Source of the DNA: Streptomyces griseus
GTDB lineage: Bacteria > Actinomycetota > Actinomycetes > Streptomycetales > Streptomycetaceae
Length of the DNA: 64,000 nt
Direction: 5' to 3'
NCBI RefSeq assembly: GCF_900460065.1
Contig: NZ_UAVD01000057.1
Location: 1 to 64,000 of the forward strand
A program made the position numbers and the translations under genes. Under the pieces are notes generated by a model. That model ran no database searches. It saw nothing but the letters and a program-made list of their open reading frames with translations, and was not told where the DNA came from. Positions 30,826 through 39,624 of this stretch are shown here, piece after piece. Position 1 is the stretch's first letter; each line of letters starts with the position of its first letter.

Positions 30826-32006
30826 TTGTCACGGTGGGGTGGGTGGGCGGGGACGGTGACGGGCGGCGGGCTCCAGCGGCGGGTTCGGGACGACCCGGGG
30901 GAGACCCCGTACTCCTCCTTGAGCTGCTCGGGGATGGCGTAGTGCATCACGCGTCCACGGGTGAGGGAGGACAGTTCGAGGACGGTGGTGAGGTGGCCCA
31001 GGCGGTCCAGGGCCCAGGCGCCGAGGGGTGACCGGTCCTCCACGGTCTCCAGGGCGCCGAGGAGGTGGGGTACGGCCTTGACGACGGTGTCCCACGAGGT
31101 GCGGGGCACCTGGAGCCAGTCCGCGCACGTGGCGCCGACCAGGTGCCTGATCAGCGCGGAGACGATCGGATCGAAGAGGGTCCCGGGCACGACCTCCTCG
31201 TAGAGTTCGATGAGCTGCCGGGTCAGCAGCGCGCCTTCGTCGGAGGGCCCCATGTGCCGGATCATGTAGAGGTCGAGGAACCGGCGCGCCTCGTCCAGGG
31301 ACCGGGGGGCGGCTTCCTGGCTGACGCCCAGCATCGCGCCGACCACGCGCCAGGCGTAGTAGTAGGCCGCGGCGCCCTCCTCCGACAGGTGGATGCCGAG
31401 GCGGTGCAGGCTGTCGAGCACGAGCAGGGAGAAGAACATCTGCCCGCCGATCATGTCCTCCTGGCAGATCGGCGTCCCGAGCGCGTCGGTGTCCCACCGC
31501 TCCTCGCGCAGGAGATGGTGGCGGATCGACGCGTGCAGAAGGCGGACCTTCTGGGCGGCGGGGAGGAACCGGCCTCCGGCCTCGAAGGCGTCGGGCCGCA
31601 TCAGGTGGACCGTGAACTGGCCGGTCTCCGCCATCCGTTTGGAGGGGTACTTCAGTCCGTGGGTGGCCGAGAGGAGCTTCGCCACGTGCGGTACCAGGTA
31701 GCAGGCGGGCATGGAGGCGAACGACAGCGCGGTCGAGATGTGGACGTTGTTGTCGATGAAGAACAGCCGGGCCTTCTCCATCTCCGCCCAATCGACCCAG
31801 TCCGGCGGGGCACTCGTGGCCCGGAGGTACTCCCGGGCGACGTCGGGCAACCCGTCCGGCAGGGGTGCGCCGGCCGTGGAGACGTAGCGCATCAGCGTGT
31901 TGAACTTCCCCACCTCCCCGCGCTCGAAGAGCGCGGCGACGGTGGCGTCGGCCAGTTCGTCACCGCCCTGCCGCAGGGCGTTCATCGAAGCCTCGGTATA
32001 CGTCAC
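30822..32006 (-). CDS. MpaB/rubber-oxygenase-like (DUF2236) heme oxygenase
   Basis: This 394-residue protein belongs to the DUF2236 group that includes the fungal MpaB oxygenase and latex-clearing protein Lcp, a heme-b enzyme that cleaves polyisoprene double bonds. The family landmark RLLHASIRHHLL (about residues 159-170) with its Arg/His set is present, as are LFFIDNNVHISTALSFASMP and YYYAWRVVGAMLGV. Unlike Lcp it has no twin-arginine or Sec signal, so it acts inside the cell. GTG has GAGGAGG six nt upstream. It follows the polyprenyl synthase gene by 69 nt in the same direction, which suggests an isoprenoid substrate made next door. Confidence 0.75.
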   Translation of the reverse strand: MTYTEASMNALRQGGDELADATVAALFERGEVGKFNTLMRYVSTAGAPLPDGLPDVAREYLRATSAPPDWVDWAEMEKARLFFIDNNVHISTALSFASMPACYLVPHVAKLLSATHGLKYPSKRMAETGQFTVHLMRPDAFEAGGRFLPAAQKVRLLHASIRHHLLREERWDTDALGTPICQEDMIGGQMFFSLLVLDSLHRLGIHLSEEGAAAYYYAWRVVGAMLGVSQEAAPRSLDEARRFLDLYMIRHMGPSDEGALLTRQLIELYEEVVPGTLFDPIVSALIRHLVGATCADWLQVPRTSWDTVVKAVPHLLGALETVEDRSPLGAWALDRLGHLTTVLELSSLTRGRVMHYAIPEQLKEEYGVSPGSSRTRRWSPPPVTVPAHPPHRDN

Positions 32007-32075
32007 GACGGACCTCCTCGTATTTGGTGCGGGTGCTGTGAGATGTGGTGCTGTGCGTGGCGGACGGGCGAGAGG

Positions 32076-33131
32076 TCAGGACATCCGGACGGTCGCCGAC
32101 GTCGCCAGCGCGGTGAGGGCCTCGGCAGCGCGCGGTGGCACGTCCAGCTCGTGGAGGGCGGCGAGGGCCTCGTCGACGCGCGCCGAGATCATGCCTTCGA
32201 CGAGTCCGGGGGTCTTCAGCCGGCGCATGACCGCCCGCACCGCGTTCAGCCCGTCCTCGTCCAGGTCGCGCCGGCCCAGCAGGGACCGGAGCCGGTCGCG
32301 GTCGTCGTCACCGGCGACCCGCCAGGTCTCCGCCAGCAGAGCCGTGGGCCGATGGCCGCACACGTCGTCGGCGTTGGCCTTGCCGGTGCGTCCGGGATCT
32401 CCGAACAGCCCCAGCAGGTCGTCCCTCAGCTGGAAGGCCTCGCCCAGGGGCAGCCCGTAGGCGGAGTAGCCCTCGCACAGCCGGGCACCGGCCCCGGCCA
32501 GCGCGCCACCGATCAACAGGGGCTGCTCGACGGTGTACTTGGCGGTCTTGTACCGGATCACCTTCAGCGAGGCCGCGGTGTCCGGCTCCGCTCCGGTGCG
32601 CAGGATCTCCAGGCACTCGCCCGCGATCAGCTCCCGGCCCAGAACCGTCCACAGCGGGCGGGCCCGGCCCAGATAGGCGGCGGGCAGACCGCTGGTTGTG
32701 AACAGCTGCCCGGCCATTCCCATCAGCAGATCCCCCACCAGCATCGCCAACGACCTGGCGGCGGCGACCGAACGCGGGCGACGGCGCACGGCACCGCGCA
32801 GAGCGATGTGCGCGGTCGGGCGGCCGTGCCGCAGAGCGCTGTCGTCGATGAGATCGTCGTGGACGACGGCGGCGGCGTGGATCAGCTCCAGGGAAGCGGC
32901 CGCCCGCACCAGCGCGTCGCTGTCCGGCTGCCCCGCCGCCCGCCAGCCCCAGTAACAGAACGCCGCCCGCAGCCGTTTGCCGTCCGCGACGACCGCCTCC
33001 ACCTGCGCGGCCACCGGAGCCAGGGCCGGGTCGATCGCCGCGAACAGATCGGCCTCCCGGGCGACGAACGGGTGCAGCACCTTCTCGACCCGGACCTTGA
33101 GAGAGGCCGGCTCCCGCGGGTCAGGCGTCAT
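32076..33131 (-). CDS. Polyprenyl diphosphate synthase
   Basis: This 351-residue trans-prenyltransferase has the first aspartate-rich motif HDDLIDDS (about 92-99), the RGAVRRRPRS basic stretch, and a second motif QLRDDLLGLFGD (about 229-240) in which the last Asp of DDxxD is Gly. It condenses isopentenyl diphosphate with allylic diphosphates; product length cannot be read directly. The ATG overlaps the stop of the small upstream gene by 11 nt, so translation is coupled. The N-terminus is short and lacks the disordered extension of encapsulin-cargo prenyl synthases. Confidence 0.86.
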   Translation of the reverse strand: MTPDPREPASLKVRVEKVLHPFVAREADLFAAIDPALAPVAAQVEAVVADGKRLRAAFCYWGWRAAGQPDSDALVRAAASLELIHAAAVVHDDLIDDSALRHGRPTAHIALRGAVRRRPRSVAAARSLAMLVGDLLMGMAGQLFTTSGLPAAYLGRARPLWTVLGRELIAGECLEILRTGAEPDTAASLKVIRYKTAKYTVEQPLLIGGALAGAGARLCEGYSAYGLPLGEAFQLRDDLLGLFGDPGRTGKANADDVCGHRPTALLAETWRVAGDDDRDRLRSLLGRRDLDEDGLNAVRAVMRRLKTPGLVEGMISARVDEALAALHELDVPPRAAEALTALATSATVRMS

Positions 33132-33399
33132 CGGCGGCCCGCCGGGCGACGACCTGCCGGGCGAGCAGTTCCAGATGGGCCGGCGGCGGGGCGGTGTACC
33201 GACCCAGCACCAGACGCCCACGCGCGGTCAACTCCTGCTCGGCCTCCGCCGCCAGTTCCGCGGCGTCCGAGCGCCGCAGCAGCCCGCGCACCGCGCCCAG
33301 GGCCGAACCCACCGCGCTCACGGCCAGATCGGCCGCTCCCGCCACGAGCAGGACCACCCGTTCGTCCAGGCCACCCTCAGGCCCCGCTTCTCGCGTCAT
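33121..33399 (-). CDS. Small helical protein heading the prenyl-synthase operon
   Basis: This 92-residue protein has an alanine/valine-rich helix (VVLLVAGAADLAVSAVGSALGAV, about 15-37) that is amphipathic or weakly membrane-seeking, then a charged helical part (AELAAEAEQELTARGRLVLGRY) and a C-terminal HLELLARQVVARRAADDA. I do not know a family. GGGGAG precedes the ATG at 33399. Its 11-nt overlap with the prenyl synthase gene suggests a partner or membrane adaptor for that enzyme. Confidence 0.6.
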   Translation of the reverse strand: MTREAGPEGGLDERVVLLVAGAADLAVSAVGSALGAVRGLLRRSDAAELAAEAEQELTARGRLVLGRYTAPPPAHLELLARQVVARRAADDA

Positions 33400-33623
33400 G
33401 CCACTCCCCACCCCACAGCTGCCGACGGCGCCGGACGCGCGCGCCCGTACCCAGCATCCCGACGCACCGGGCGACGAACGGGGGGAAGTCACGATCGAGT
33501 GATCACCTCGCTCGACCGTACGGTTCGAAGGCGGAATCGGTGGGGCGTACGCCGGACCGGCCGCACAACCGTGGACCGGACCGGCCGCACACCCGAGGAG
33601 GCGTGCGGGCGCGGTCGGGCTCG

Positions 33624-34769
33624 TCAGTTCCGGAGATCCGCGTTGATTCGGGCGGCCTGGCGCGTGAGGTGGTCGCGCTCGGCGAGCGTGGGGGCCTTGT
33701 GGGCGGCCTCCGCGTACAGCCGGGCCGCCTTCGGCAGGTCGCCGTCCCGCTCGTGGAGATACGCGGCGACCGCCGTGCGGCGGGGCAGCGTGTCGCTCAG
33801 TGAGGCGAGTTCGTTCAGCCCGGCGCGCGGTCCGTCGGCCTCGCCGACCGCCACCGCACGGTTGAGCCGCACGACCGGGCTGTCCGTCAGGCCCACCAGT
33901 TCGTCGTACCACTCGACGATCTGCACCCAGTCGGTCTCCCCGGCGGTCGGCGCGTCGGCGTGGAGCGCGGCGATCGCGGCCTGGGCCTGGAACTCGCCCA
34001 GCCGGTCGCGGGCGAGGGCCCCCTGCAGGATCCCGACGCCCTCGGCGATCGCCCCCTTGTCCCAGCGGTCCCTGTCCTGCTCGGCGAGCGGCACCAGACT
34101 CCCGTCGGGCGCGGTGCGGGTGGCGCGGCGGGCGTGGTGGAGCAGCATGAGGGCGAGCAGCCCCGCCACCTCCGGGTGGTCGATCGCCACCGCGAGCCGG
34201 CGGGTGATCCGGATCGCCTCGGCTGCGAGGTCGACGTCGCCGGAGTACCCCTCGTTGAAGACCAGGTAGAGGACGCGGAGCACGGTGGCCACATCGCCGG
34301 GCTGATCGAACGGCACACCGGAGACGGTGCGTTTCGCCCGGCTGATGCGCTGCGCCATGGTCGCCTCGGGCACCAGATAGGCCCGGGCGATCTGGCGGGT
34401 CGTGAGCCCCCCGACGGCGCGCAGGGTGAGCGCGACGGCGGACGACGGCGTCAGCGACGGGTGGGCGCACAGGAAGTAGAGCTGGAGCGTGTCGTCCACC
34501 GCCGGCACGGGGCCGGGCGTGGGCTCCTCGTGGACGAGGTCCTCCCGCCGCCGTCGGGCGGCCTCCGCCCGGGTCGCGTCGAGGAACCGCCGCCAGGCCA
34601 CGGTGACCAGCCAGCCCTTCGGATCCCGCGGCCGCTCGCCCGGCCACACGCGGACCGCCTCGACCAGGGCGTCCTGCACGGCGTCCTCGGCCGCCGCGAA
34701 GTCTGCTCCGCGGCGGACGAGGACTCCGAGGACGCTCGGCGTGAGGCTCCGCAGAAGGGCCTCGTTCAT
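33624..34769 (-). CDS. ECF42-type RNA polymerase sigma factor with C-terminal TPR-like extension
   Basis: This 381-residue protein has sigma-70 regions 2 (about 10-70, AEDAVQDALVEAVRVWP ... GWLVTVAWRRFLD) and 4 (about 105-155, LTTRQIARAYLVPEATMAQRISRAKR). A long helical C-terminal extension (about 165-380) ends in TPR-like repeats (LNRAVAVGEADGPRAGL, RTAVAAYLHERDGDLPKAARLY). This architecture with a DGPF partner gene is the ECF42 group, which has no classical anti-sigma factor and is thought to be controlled through the extension. It starts 7 nt after the DGPF stop codon; the pair shares a promoter of ECF42 type. Confidence 0.88.
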   Translation of the reverse strand: MNEALLRSLTPSVLGVLVRRGADFAAAEDAVQDALVEAVRVWPGERPRDPKGWLVTVAWRRFLDATRAEAARRRREDLVHEEPTPGPVPAVDDTLQLYFLCAHPSLTPSSAVALTLRAVGGLTTRQIARAYLVPEATMAQRISRAKRTVSGVPFDQPGDVATVLRVLYLVFNEGYSGDVDLAAEAIRITRRLAVAIDHPEVAGLLALMLLHHARRATRTAPDGSLVPLAEQDRDRWDKGAIAEGVGILQGALARDRLGEFQAQAAIAALHADAPTAGETDWVQIVEWYDELVGLTDSPVVRLNRAVAVGEADGPRAGLNELASLSDTLPRRTAVAAYLHERDGDLPKAARLYAEAAHKAPTLAERDHLTRQAARINADLRN

Positions 34770-34776
34770 CGTCGGG

Positions 34777-35184
34777 TCACTCCGTGACGGTGGGCGGCGC
34801 GGACAGGAACGGGCGGACCTCCAGCCACTCGTGGATGGGCTTCCCGCCCGCCCCCGGAGCGGCCGACAGCTCCCCGGCCAGTTCGACGGCGCGGTCGTAG
34901 CCGTCGACGTCGATGATCATCCAGCCGGCGATGAGGTCCTTGGTCTCGGCGAACGGCCCGTCGGTCACCGGCGGGCGGCCCTCGCCGTCGTAACGGACCC
35001 AAGCGCCCTCGGGGGCGAGCGCCTGCCCGTCGACGAACTCCCCGGTCTTCTCCAGCCGGTCCGCGAAGTCCTGCATGTACTGCATGTGCGCCGAGATCTC
35101 CTCGGGCGTCCACCGGTCCATCGGCACGTCGTTGACCGAGGCCGGGGCTCCGCGGTAGTGCTTGAGCAGAAGGTACTTGGCCAT
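34777..35184 (-). CDS. YCII-related DGPF-domain protein, ECF42 partner
   Basis: This 135-residue protein is a dimeric alpha/beta-barrel-type YCII-like protein with the DGPF signature in VTDGPFAETKDLIAGWMIID (about 74-93). DGPF proteins are the conserved genomic partners and main targets of ECF42 sigma factors. Their biochemical role is unknown. GAGGAG precedes the ATG. The gene is first in the pair, directly downstream of the TGTCGA/CGTC promoter. Confidence 0.88.
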   Translation of the reverse strand: MAKYLLLKHYRGAPASVNDVPMDRWTPEEISAHMQYMQDFADRLEKTGEFVDGQALAPEGAWVRYDGEGRPPVTDGPFAETKDLIAGWMIIDVDGYDRAVELAGELSAAPGAGGKPIHEWLEVRPFLSAPPTVTE

Positions 35185-35235
35185 GGTGTCACTCCTCGGT
35201 GCTGTGCGGCCCATTGTGGCCGCTTCCACTACGGG

Positions 35236-35262
35236 GACGGAGCCGGACCCGTGTTCTCGACA
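35236..35262 (-). promoter_or_regulatory. ECF42-type promoter
   Basis: On the reverse strand, TGTCGA (35262-35257) and CGTC (35239-35236) are separated by 17 nt. These are the -35 and -10 elements reported for ECF42 promoters. The site lies 52 nt upstream of the DGPF start, implying autoregulation of the pair. Confidence 0.7.
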
Positions 35263-35317
35263 CCGTCGCCCGAAACTTCTCGGATCTTTTTTCGGCGGGC
35301 CCCTGAGGGGCCGGTGG

Positions 35318-36526
35318 TCACTGCTCGCGCAGGCCCCACGGCGACCCGTGGTCGACGAGCAGATCGAGGAACGGCCGAGGAGGCAGCGCCTCGGCGCCGA
35401 GCACGCCCGCGCCGCTCCAGGCGCCGCTCGCCAGCAGCTCCAGGGCGATCACCGGATTGATCGCCGTCTGCCAGACCACGGCCTGCGAGCCGTACTCGCG
35501 CATCGACCACGCGTTGTCGACCACGTGGTAGAGGTACACCTCGCGTGGCACACCGTCCTTGGCGCCCTTGACCCAGGTGCCGGCGCAGGTCTTGCCCCGC
35601 ATACGGTCGCCGAGGGACGCGGGGTCGGGGAGGCAGGCCGCGACCACGTCCCGGGGGGAGACCTCGCCGCCGGGCACGGTCACCTTGTCCGTGCGGTCGA
35701 GGCCGAGCGCGTGCAGGGTCTTGAGGGTCTCGATGAACTCGTCGCCCAGACCGTACTTGAACGTGACCCGCCGGGACTCCACCCAGCGCGGGATCAGCAG
35801 GACCTCCTCGTGCTCGACGTTGACGCAGGCGACCGGGCCGATGCCCTCGGGGAAGTCGAAGACCTCCGGCTCGCTGAACGGGGCCGTGGTGAACCACCCC
35901 CGCTCCTTCTCCCAGACCACCGGCGGGTTCAGGCACTCCTCGATGGTCGTCCAGATCGAGAACGACGGGGCGAAGTCGTAGCCGTCGACCTCAAGATTCG
36001 CGCCGTCCCGGACCCCGATCTCCTCGATCTCGTCGAACAGCTCGTCCGCCGCGTACCGGGCGAAGACGTCGGAGAGCCCCGGCTCGACGCCCACCCCGAC
36101 CAGCGCGAGACGGCCGGCCTCCTCCCACTGCGCGGCGCGCTCGAACTGCTCGTCGCCGAGCTTGACGCCGCACTCCTCGTACGGACGCTCCGGGTGCGGG
36201 GAGGACAGGGACATGGCCATGTCCAGATAGTCGGCCCCGGCGGCCAGCGCCGCGTCGAACAGCGACATCACGAACCGGGGGTCCGTGGCGTTCACGAGGA
36301 TGTCGCACCGCTGCTCGACGAGGAGGGCGGTGACCGCGGCCCGGTCCGAGGCGTCGACGCGCAGCGCGGTGAACCTGGTCTCCTCCGCGCCGAGGGCGGC
36401 CACCGCGGCCTCGGCGCGGGAGAGGTCGAAATCGGTGACGACCATGTGGTCGAAGAAGGCGCGGCGGGCGGCGATCCCGGTGATCGCGGTCCCCACGCCA
36501 CCTGCGCCGACGAGCAGAACGCGCAT
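35318..36526 (-). CDS. Saccharopine dehydrogenase-family oxidoreductase
   Basis: This 402-residue protein has an N-terminal Rossmann fold (MRVLLVGAGGVGTAITGIAARR, GxGxxG at 7-12) and the saccharopine/carboxynorspermidine dehydrogenase core (DILVNATDPRF, ADYLDMAMSL, ALVGVGVEPGLSDVFARYAADE). The closest functional group is carboxynorspermidine or saccharopine reductase, which forms or breaks secondary amines between amino acids or polyamines. Substrate not determined. ATG at 36526. It is divergent from the TetR at 36675, whose promoter contains a palindrome. Confidence 0.8.
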   Translation of the reverse strand: MRVLLVGAGGVGTAITGIAARRAFFDHMVVTDFDLSRAEAAVAALGAEETRFTALRVDASDRAAVTALLVEQRCDILVNATDPRFVMSLFDAALAAGADYLDMAMSLSSPHPERPYEECGVKLGDEQFERAAQWEEAGRLALVGVGVEPGLSDVFARYAADELFDEIEEIGVRDGANLEVDGYDFAPSFSIWTTIEECLNPPVVWEKERGWFTTAPFSEPEVFDFPEGIGPVACVNVEHEEVLLIPRWVESRRVTFKYGLGDEFIETLKTLHALGLDRTDKVTVPGGEVSPRDVVAACLPDPASLGDRMRGKTCAGTWVKGAKDGVPREVYLYHVVDNAWSMREYGSQAVVWQTAINPVIALELLASGAWSGAGVLGAEALPPRPFLDLLVDHGSPWGLREQ

Positions 36527-36601
36527 GGCGGATGTGCCTTTCGTCAGAGAGCCGGGCCATGAAGGCCGGTGCCCTTGGATTCGTCCATGAAAGGGCTGCC
36601 C

Positions 36602-36632
36602 TTGAGCAACGTCAACGCTGTTGGCGTAAGCT
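36602..36632 (+). promoter_or_regulatory. TetR promoter with operator filling the spacer
   Basis: TTGAGC (36602-36607) and TAAGCT (36627-36632) flank a 19-bp spacer that contains the dyad ACGTCAAC-GCT-GTTGGCGT (36609-36627). A bound TetR would exclude polymerase. The site is 42 nt upstream of the TetR start and 76 nt upstream of the divergent dehydrogenase. Confidence 0.55.
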
Positions 36633-36674
36633 CGCCGAGACCGTGCCGGCGTCGGTACGGGAGAAGGGGCGCCG

Positions 36675-37403
36675 ATGGCGAAGGAAGTCGTTCCGGAGGA
36701 GGCGCGGCGGCGCAGGCGGCCGACCAGGCAGGGCGTGGTGGTCACCCAGCGCCTGATCGTCGAGACGGCCCTGCGCATGCTCCACGAACACGGCAGGGAC
36801 GGGCTGACCGTGCGACGCCTGGGCGTGGCACTCGGAGCCGACCCGAGCACGCTCTACCGCTACTTCCGCGGCATCGACGACCTGACCCTGGCGATCGCCG
36901 ACGAACTGATCGGACGCGCGATGCGGGGGTGGCTGCCCGGCGGACCGTGGCGCGAGGACCTGCGCGAGGTGGGCCGGCGCATCCACACCGCCTATCTGGC
37001 GCATCCGGAGGCCGCGGTGCTGACCGCCAGCCGGGTCAGCGGCCGCGCCAACGAGATCGCCGGCGACGAGGCGATCCTCGGCGTCCTGCGGTCGACCGGA
37101 CTGCCCGACCCGGACGTCGTACGGATCTACCAGGCGTTCGTGGACCAGGCGCTCGCCTTCGCCGCACTGGACGCCGCGAGCCTCGCCCTGCCCGAAGCGG
37201 CACGGGCCGCCGACGAACAGGTCTGGCGCGCCACCTACGCCCGGCTGCCCGCGGAGACCCACCCGAACATCGCCGCCCTCGCTCCGCTGCTGGTGGCCAG
37301 GATGAACGACAGCGCGTACCCCGCGGCCCTGGAAATGCTGCTCGACGGCGCGGAGGCGAGCGTCCGGCGCATGCGGGGCCGCGGCGAAGCGGACGACGCC
37401 TGA
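36675..37403 (+). CDS. TetR-family regulator
   Basis: This 242-residue protein has an arginine-rich N-terminal tail, an HTH at about residues 40-65 (LTVRRLGVALGADPSTLYRYFRGIDD) and a C-terminal TetR_C_1-like ligand domain. GAAGGGG precedes the ATG. It is divergent from the saccharopine dehydrogenase-like gene and probably represses it and itself. Confidence 0.85.
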   Translation: MAKEVVPEEARRRRRPTRQGVVVTQRLIVETALRMLHEHGRDGLTVRRLGVALGADPSTLYRYFRGIDDLTLAIADELIGRAMRGWLPGGPWREDLREVGRRIHTAYLAHPEAAVLTASRVSGRANEIAGDEAILGVLRSTGLPDPDVVRIYQAFVDQALAFAALDAASLALPEAARAADEQVWRATYARLPAETHPNIAALAPLLVARMNDSAYPAALEMLLDGAEASVRRMRGRGEADDA

Positions 37404-37526
37404 TCCCCGGGCGGCTCCGTACGCGAGCCCCGGATGTGGTCGCACGGCTCCGCCTGGCAGCCCCCGGGAGCACGGCGCAGACTGGACGGGGACGGGGGCG
37501 ACGACAGCCCGGGAAGGCCTGGAGCG

Positions 37527-38333
37527 ATGGGCGACTACGTTGATCTGCCCGGTGTGAGGACCTGGTACGAGGTGGAGGGGGACGGCGATCCGCTGGTGCT
37601 GCTGCACGGCGGCTTCTGCACCAACGACACCTGGGGCGCACAGCGTGCCGACCTCGCCGCCGGGCACCGCCTGTATCTGCCGGAACGGCGCGCCCACGGG
37701 CACACACCCGATGTGGCGGGGCCGCTGACCTACCAGGACATGGCGGACGACACCGTGGCCTTCCTGGAGGAGATCGTCGGAGGGCCGGCGCATCTGGTGG
37801 GCTGGAGCGACGGAGGAGTCGTCGCCCTGATCGTCGCGGGGGACCGGCCCGACCTCGTCCGCAAGGCCGTGGCGATCGGCGCCAACTTCCGCCCGGGGCC
37901 CGAGGCCTTCGTCGAGCCGTCGATGCTCGACGCGATGACCCCCGCCGCGCCCGATCTCGCGTTCTTCCGCGAACTGTACGAGCGGGCCTCACCGGACGGC
38001 GCGGGCCACTGGCCGGTGGTGGCCGAGAAGGTGATCGACATGTGGCGCACGCAGCCCACGCTGACGACCCGGGATCTGGCCCGCGTCGAGGCGCCCACCC
38101 TCGTCATGGTCGGCGACGACGACATGGTGACGCTGGAGCACACGACCGCCCTGTACCGCGCGCTTCCGGACGCCGAGCTGGCCGTCGTTCCCGGGGCGTC
38201 CCACCTGGTACCCCTGGAGAAGGCGGCCCTCGTCGACCGGCTGATCCTCGACCACCTGGCACAGGAGGCGGTGGAGACCATGATGCCCATCCGGCGGGCG
38301 GCGACCGGGGCCCCGGAGGGCACCACCGCCTGA
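37527..38333 (+). CDS. Alpha/beta hydrolase
   Basis: This 268-residue single-domain hydrolase has the oxyanion HGG (28-30), nucleophile elbow GWSDGG with Ser94, acid in LVMVGDDDMVT and catalytic His in VVPGASHLVP. It resembles the 3-oxoadipate enol-lactonase/haloperoxidase-like group. GGAG precedes the ATG by a short gap. It follows the TetR gene by 123 nt and may be in its regulon. Substrate unknown. Confidence 0.82.
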   Translation: MGDYVDLPGVRTWYEVEGDGDPLVLLHGGFCTNDTWGAQRADLAAGHRLYLPERRAHGHTPDVAGPLTYQDMADDTVAFLEEIVGGPAHLVGWSDGGVVALIVAGDRPDLVRKAVAIGANFRPGPEAFVEPSMLDAMTPAAPDLAFFRELYERASPDGAGHWPVVAEKVIDMWRTQPTLTTRDLARVEAPTLVMVGDDDMVTLEHTTALYRALPDAELAVVPGASHLVPLEKAALVDRLILDHLAQEAVETMMPIRRAATGAPEGTTA

Positions 38334-38435
38334 CGGCCGCCGCACGAGCACGCCCTCTCACCCCACCGGCCTCGCTGCCCGGCCCGCCGTTCCACCCACA
38401 GCGGTCCGCCGGCCTCCGCCGACGGCGCCACCCCC

Positions 38436-39464
38436 TCACGGCCACAGCTCCACCGTGATGTGCGGGGCCAGCGCACCGAGGAAGTCGGGCGCGTCGAAGA
38501 TCTTCCCCGCCGAGGCCACCCCGTGGGCACGGGTCCGTCCGGTGAGGACCCGGTCGACCGCCTCCACGACGAGCGGCGCGGTCACGGCGTAGATGTCCTG
38601 CCCGCGAGCCACGGCCCGCCGTTCGGCGCCGCCCGAGCGGACCACGACGTCGACGAGGAAGGTCTGGTCGGACCGCCCGCGCTCGTCGGCCGCTGCGGGG
38701 GCGGGCGTCTCCGGGGAGGCGACGTCCCGGGCCGCACCGGCCGTCATGTACGTGCGCACCTCGGGGACGGAGAGGTGGCTGGGAAGGGTCACGACGTCGG
38801 CCATCGTGAACTCCCCGACGACGGGCCGCAGCCCCAGGGGTTCCGGGAAGCGCCATTCCGACCGGGGCGGGGCGTCGTACCGGTGCTCCAGCCGGCCGCC
38901 GGTGTGGACGACGCGCCGGCCGCCCCGCCGCTGCCGCGAGACCGCACCCGCCGCGCGCGTACCCGCGGTGGGGTGCCAACTGCTGAGCCCGTACGCGATG
39001 TGCGCCTCGTCGGCGACGGACCAGTCACCCATCGCGGCGGTGGCCAGCAGGTCACCCAGCCCCCCGAAGAAGGCCATCGCCGGGACGACCACCGCCCCCG
39101 CCTCCCGGGCCGGGCCCCCGAAGTGCGTGAACGTGTCGGCGTTGGCCTCGATCTCGGCCGCCACGTCCAGGTAGGGGATCCCGGCGCGCAGCGCGGCCTC
39201 GATCACGGGGGCCGCCGTCGTGGCGAAGGGACCCGCGCAGTTGATGACGGCCGCCGTGCCGGCCAGCGCCCGGTCGAGCGACTCCGGTTCCTCGGCCGAC
39301 GCCGCGCGGACCTCCGCCGCCCCGGTCTCCGCCAGGGCCTTGAGCTTGACCGCGTCACGCCCGGAGAGGACCGGGCGGAAACCACGCTCCCTCAGTTCCG
39401 CGACCACGAACCGCCCGGTGTGTCCGTACGCGCCGAACACCACCACCTGCTGTCCCGATGCCAT
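38436..39464 (-). CDS. Saccharopine dehydrogenase-like NAD(P)-binding protein
   Basis: This 342-residue protein has an N-terminal nucleotide fold (VVVFGAYGHTGRFVVAELRERG, GxxGxxG at about 10-16) and AVINCAGPFATTAAPVIEAALRAGIPYLDVAAE, the pattern of the saccharopine-dehydrogenase-like/trans-acting enoyl reductase group. The C-terminal half is diverged. GGGAGC precedes the ATG. It is divergent from the GlxA-type regulator at 39625, its likely regulator. Confidence 0.78.
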   Translation of the reverse strand: MASGQQVVVFGAYGHTGRFVVAELRERGFRPVLSGRDAVKLKALAETGAAEVRAASAEEPESLDRALAGTAAVINCAGPFATTAAPVIEAALRAGIPYLDVAAEIEANADTFTHFGGPAREAGAVVVPAMAFFGGLGDLLATAAMGDWSVADEAHIAYGLSSWHPTAGTRAAGAVSRQRRGGRRVVHTGGRLEHRYDAPPRSEWRFPEPLGLRPVVGEFTMADVVTLPSHLSVPEVRTYMTAGAARDVASPETPAPAAADERGRSDQTFLVDVVVRSGGAERRAVARGQDIYAVTAPLVVEAVDRVLTGRTRAHGVASAGKIFDAPDFLGALAPHITVELWP

Positions 39465-39624
39465 GAGTGCTCCCTGTCCGCGCATGAGTGGGTCGGCCCC
39501 TCGACGACCGGGGTGCCCGTGATCCGTGACCGGCCGAAGCCCGGTGGCCCGTCACGGACATCCTGGCGAAGAGGAGTCGCTCACCGCGCCTGTCCGGAAC
39601 GCCATCCCTCGTACACTTTCGGAC

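Noticed and set aside
32076..33131. Possible encapsulin cargo prenyltransferase
   Set aside because: No disordered N-terminal targeting extension and no encapsulin shell gene in the neighbourhood.
33400..34647. Upstream in-frame extension of the small protein at 33121-33399
   Set aside because: It is the shadow of the sigma-factor gene; ATG 33399 has a ribosome site and protein-like sequence begins there.
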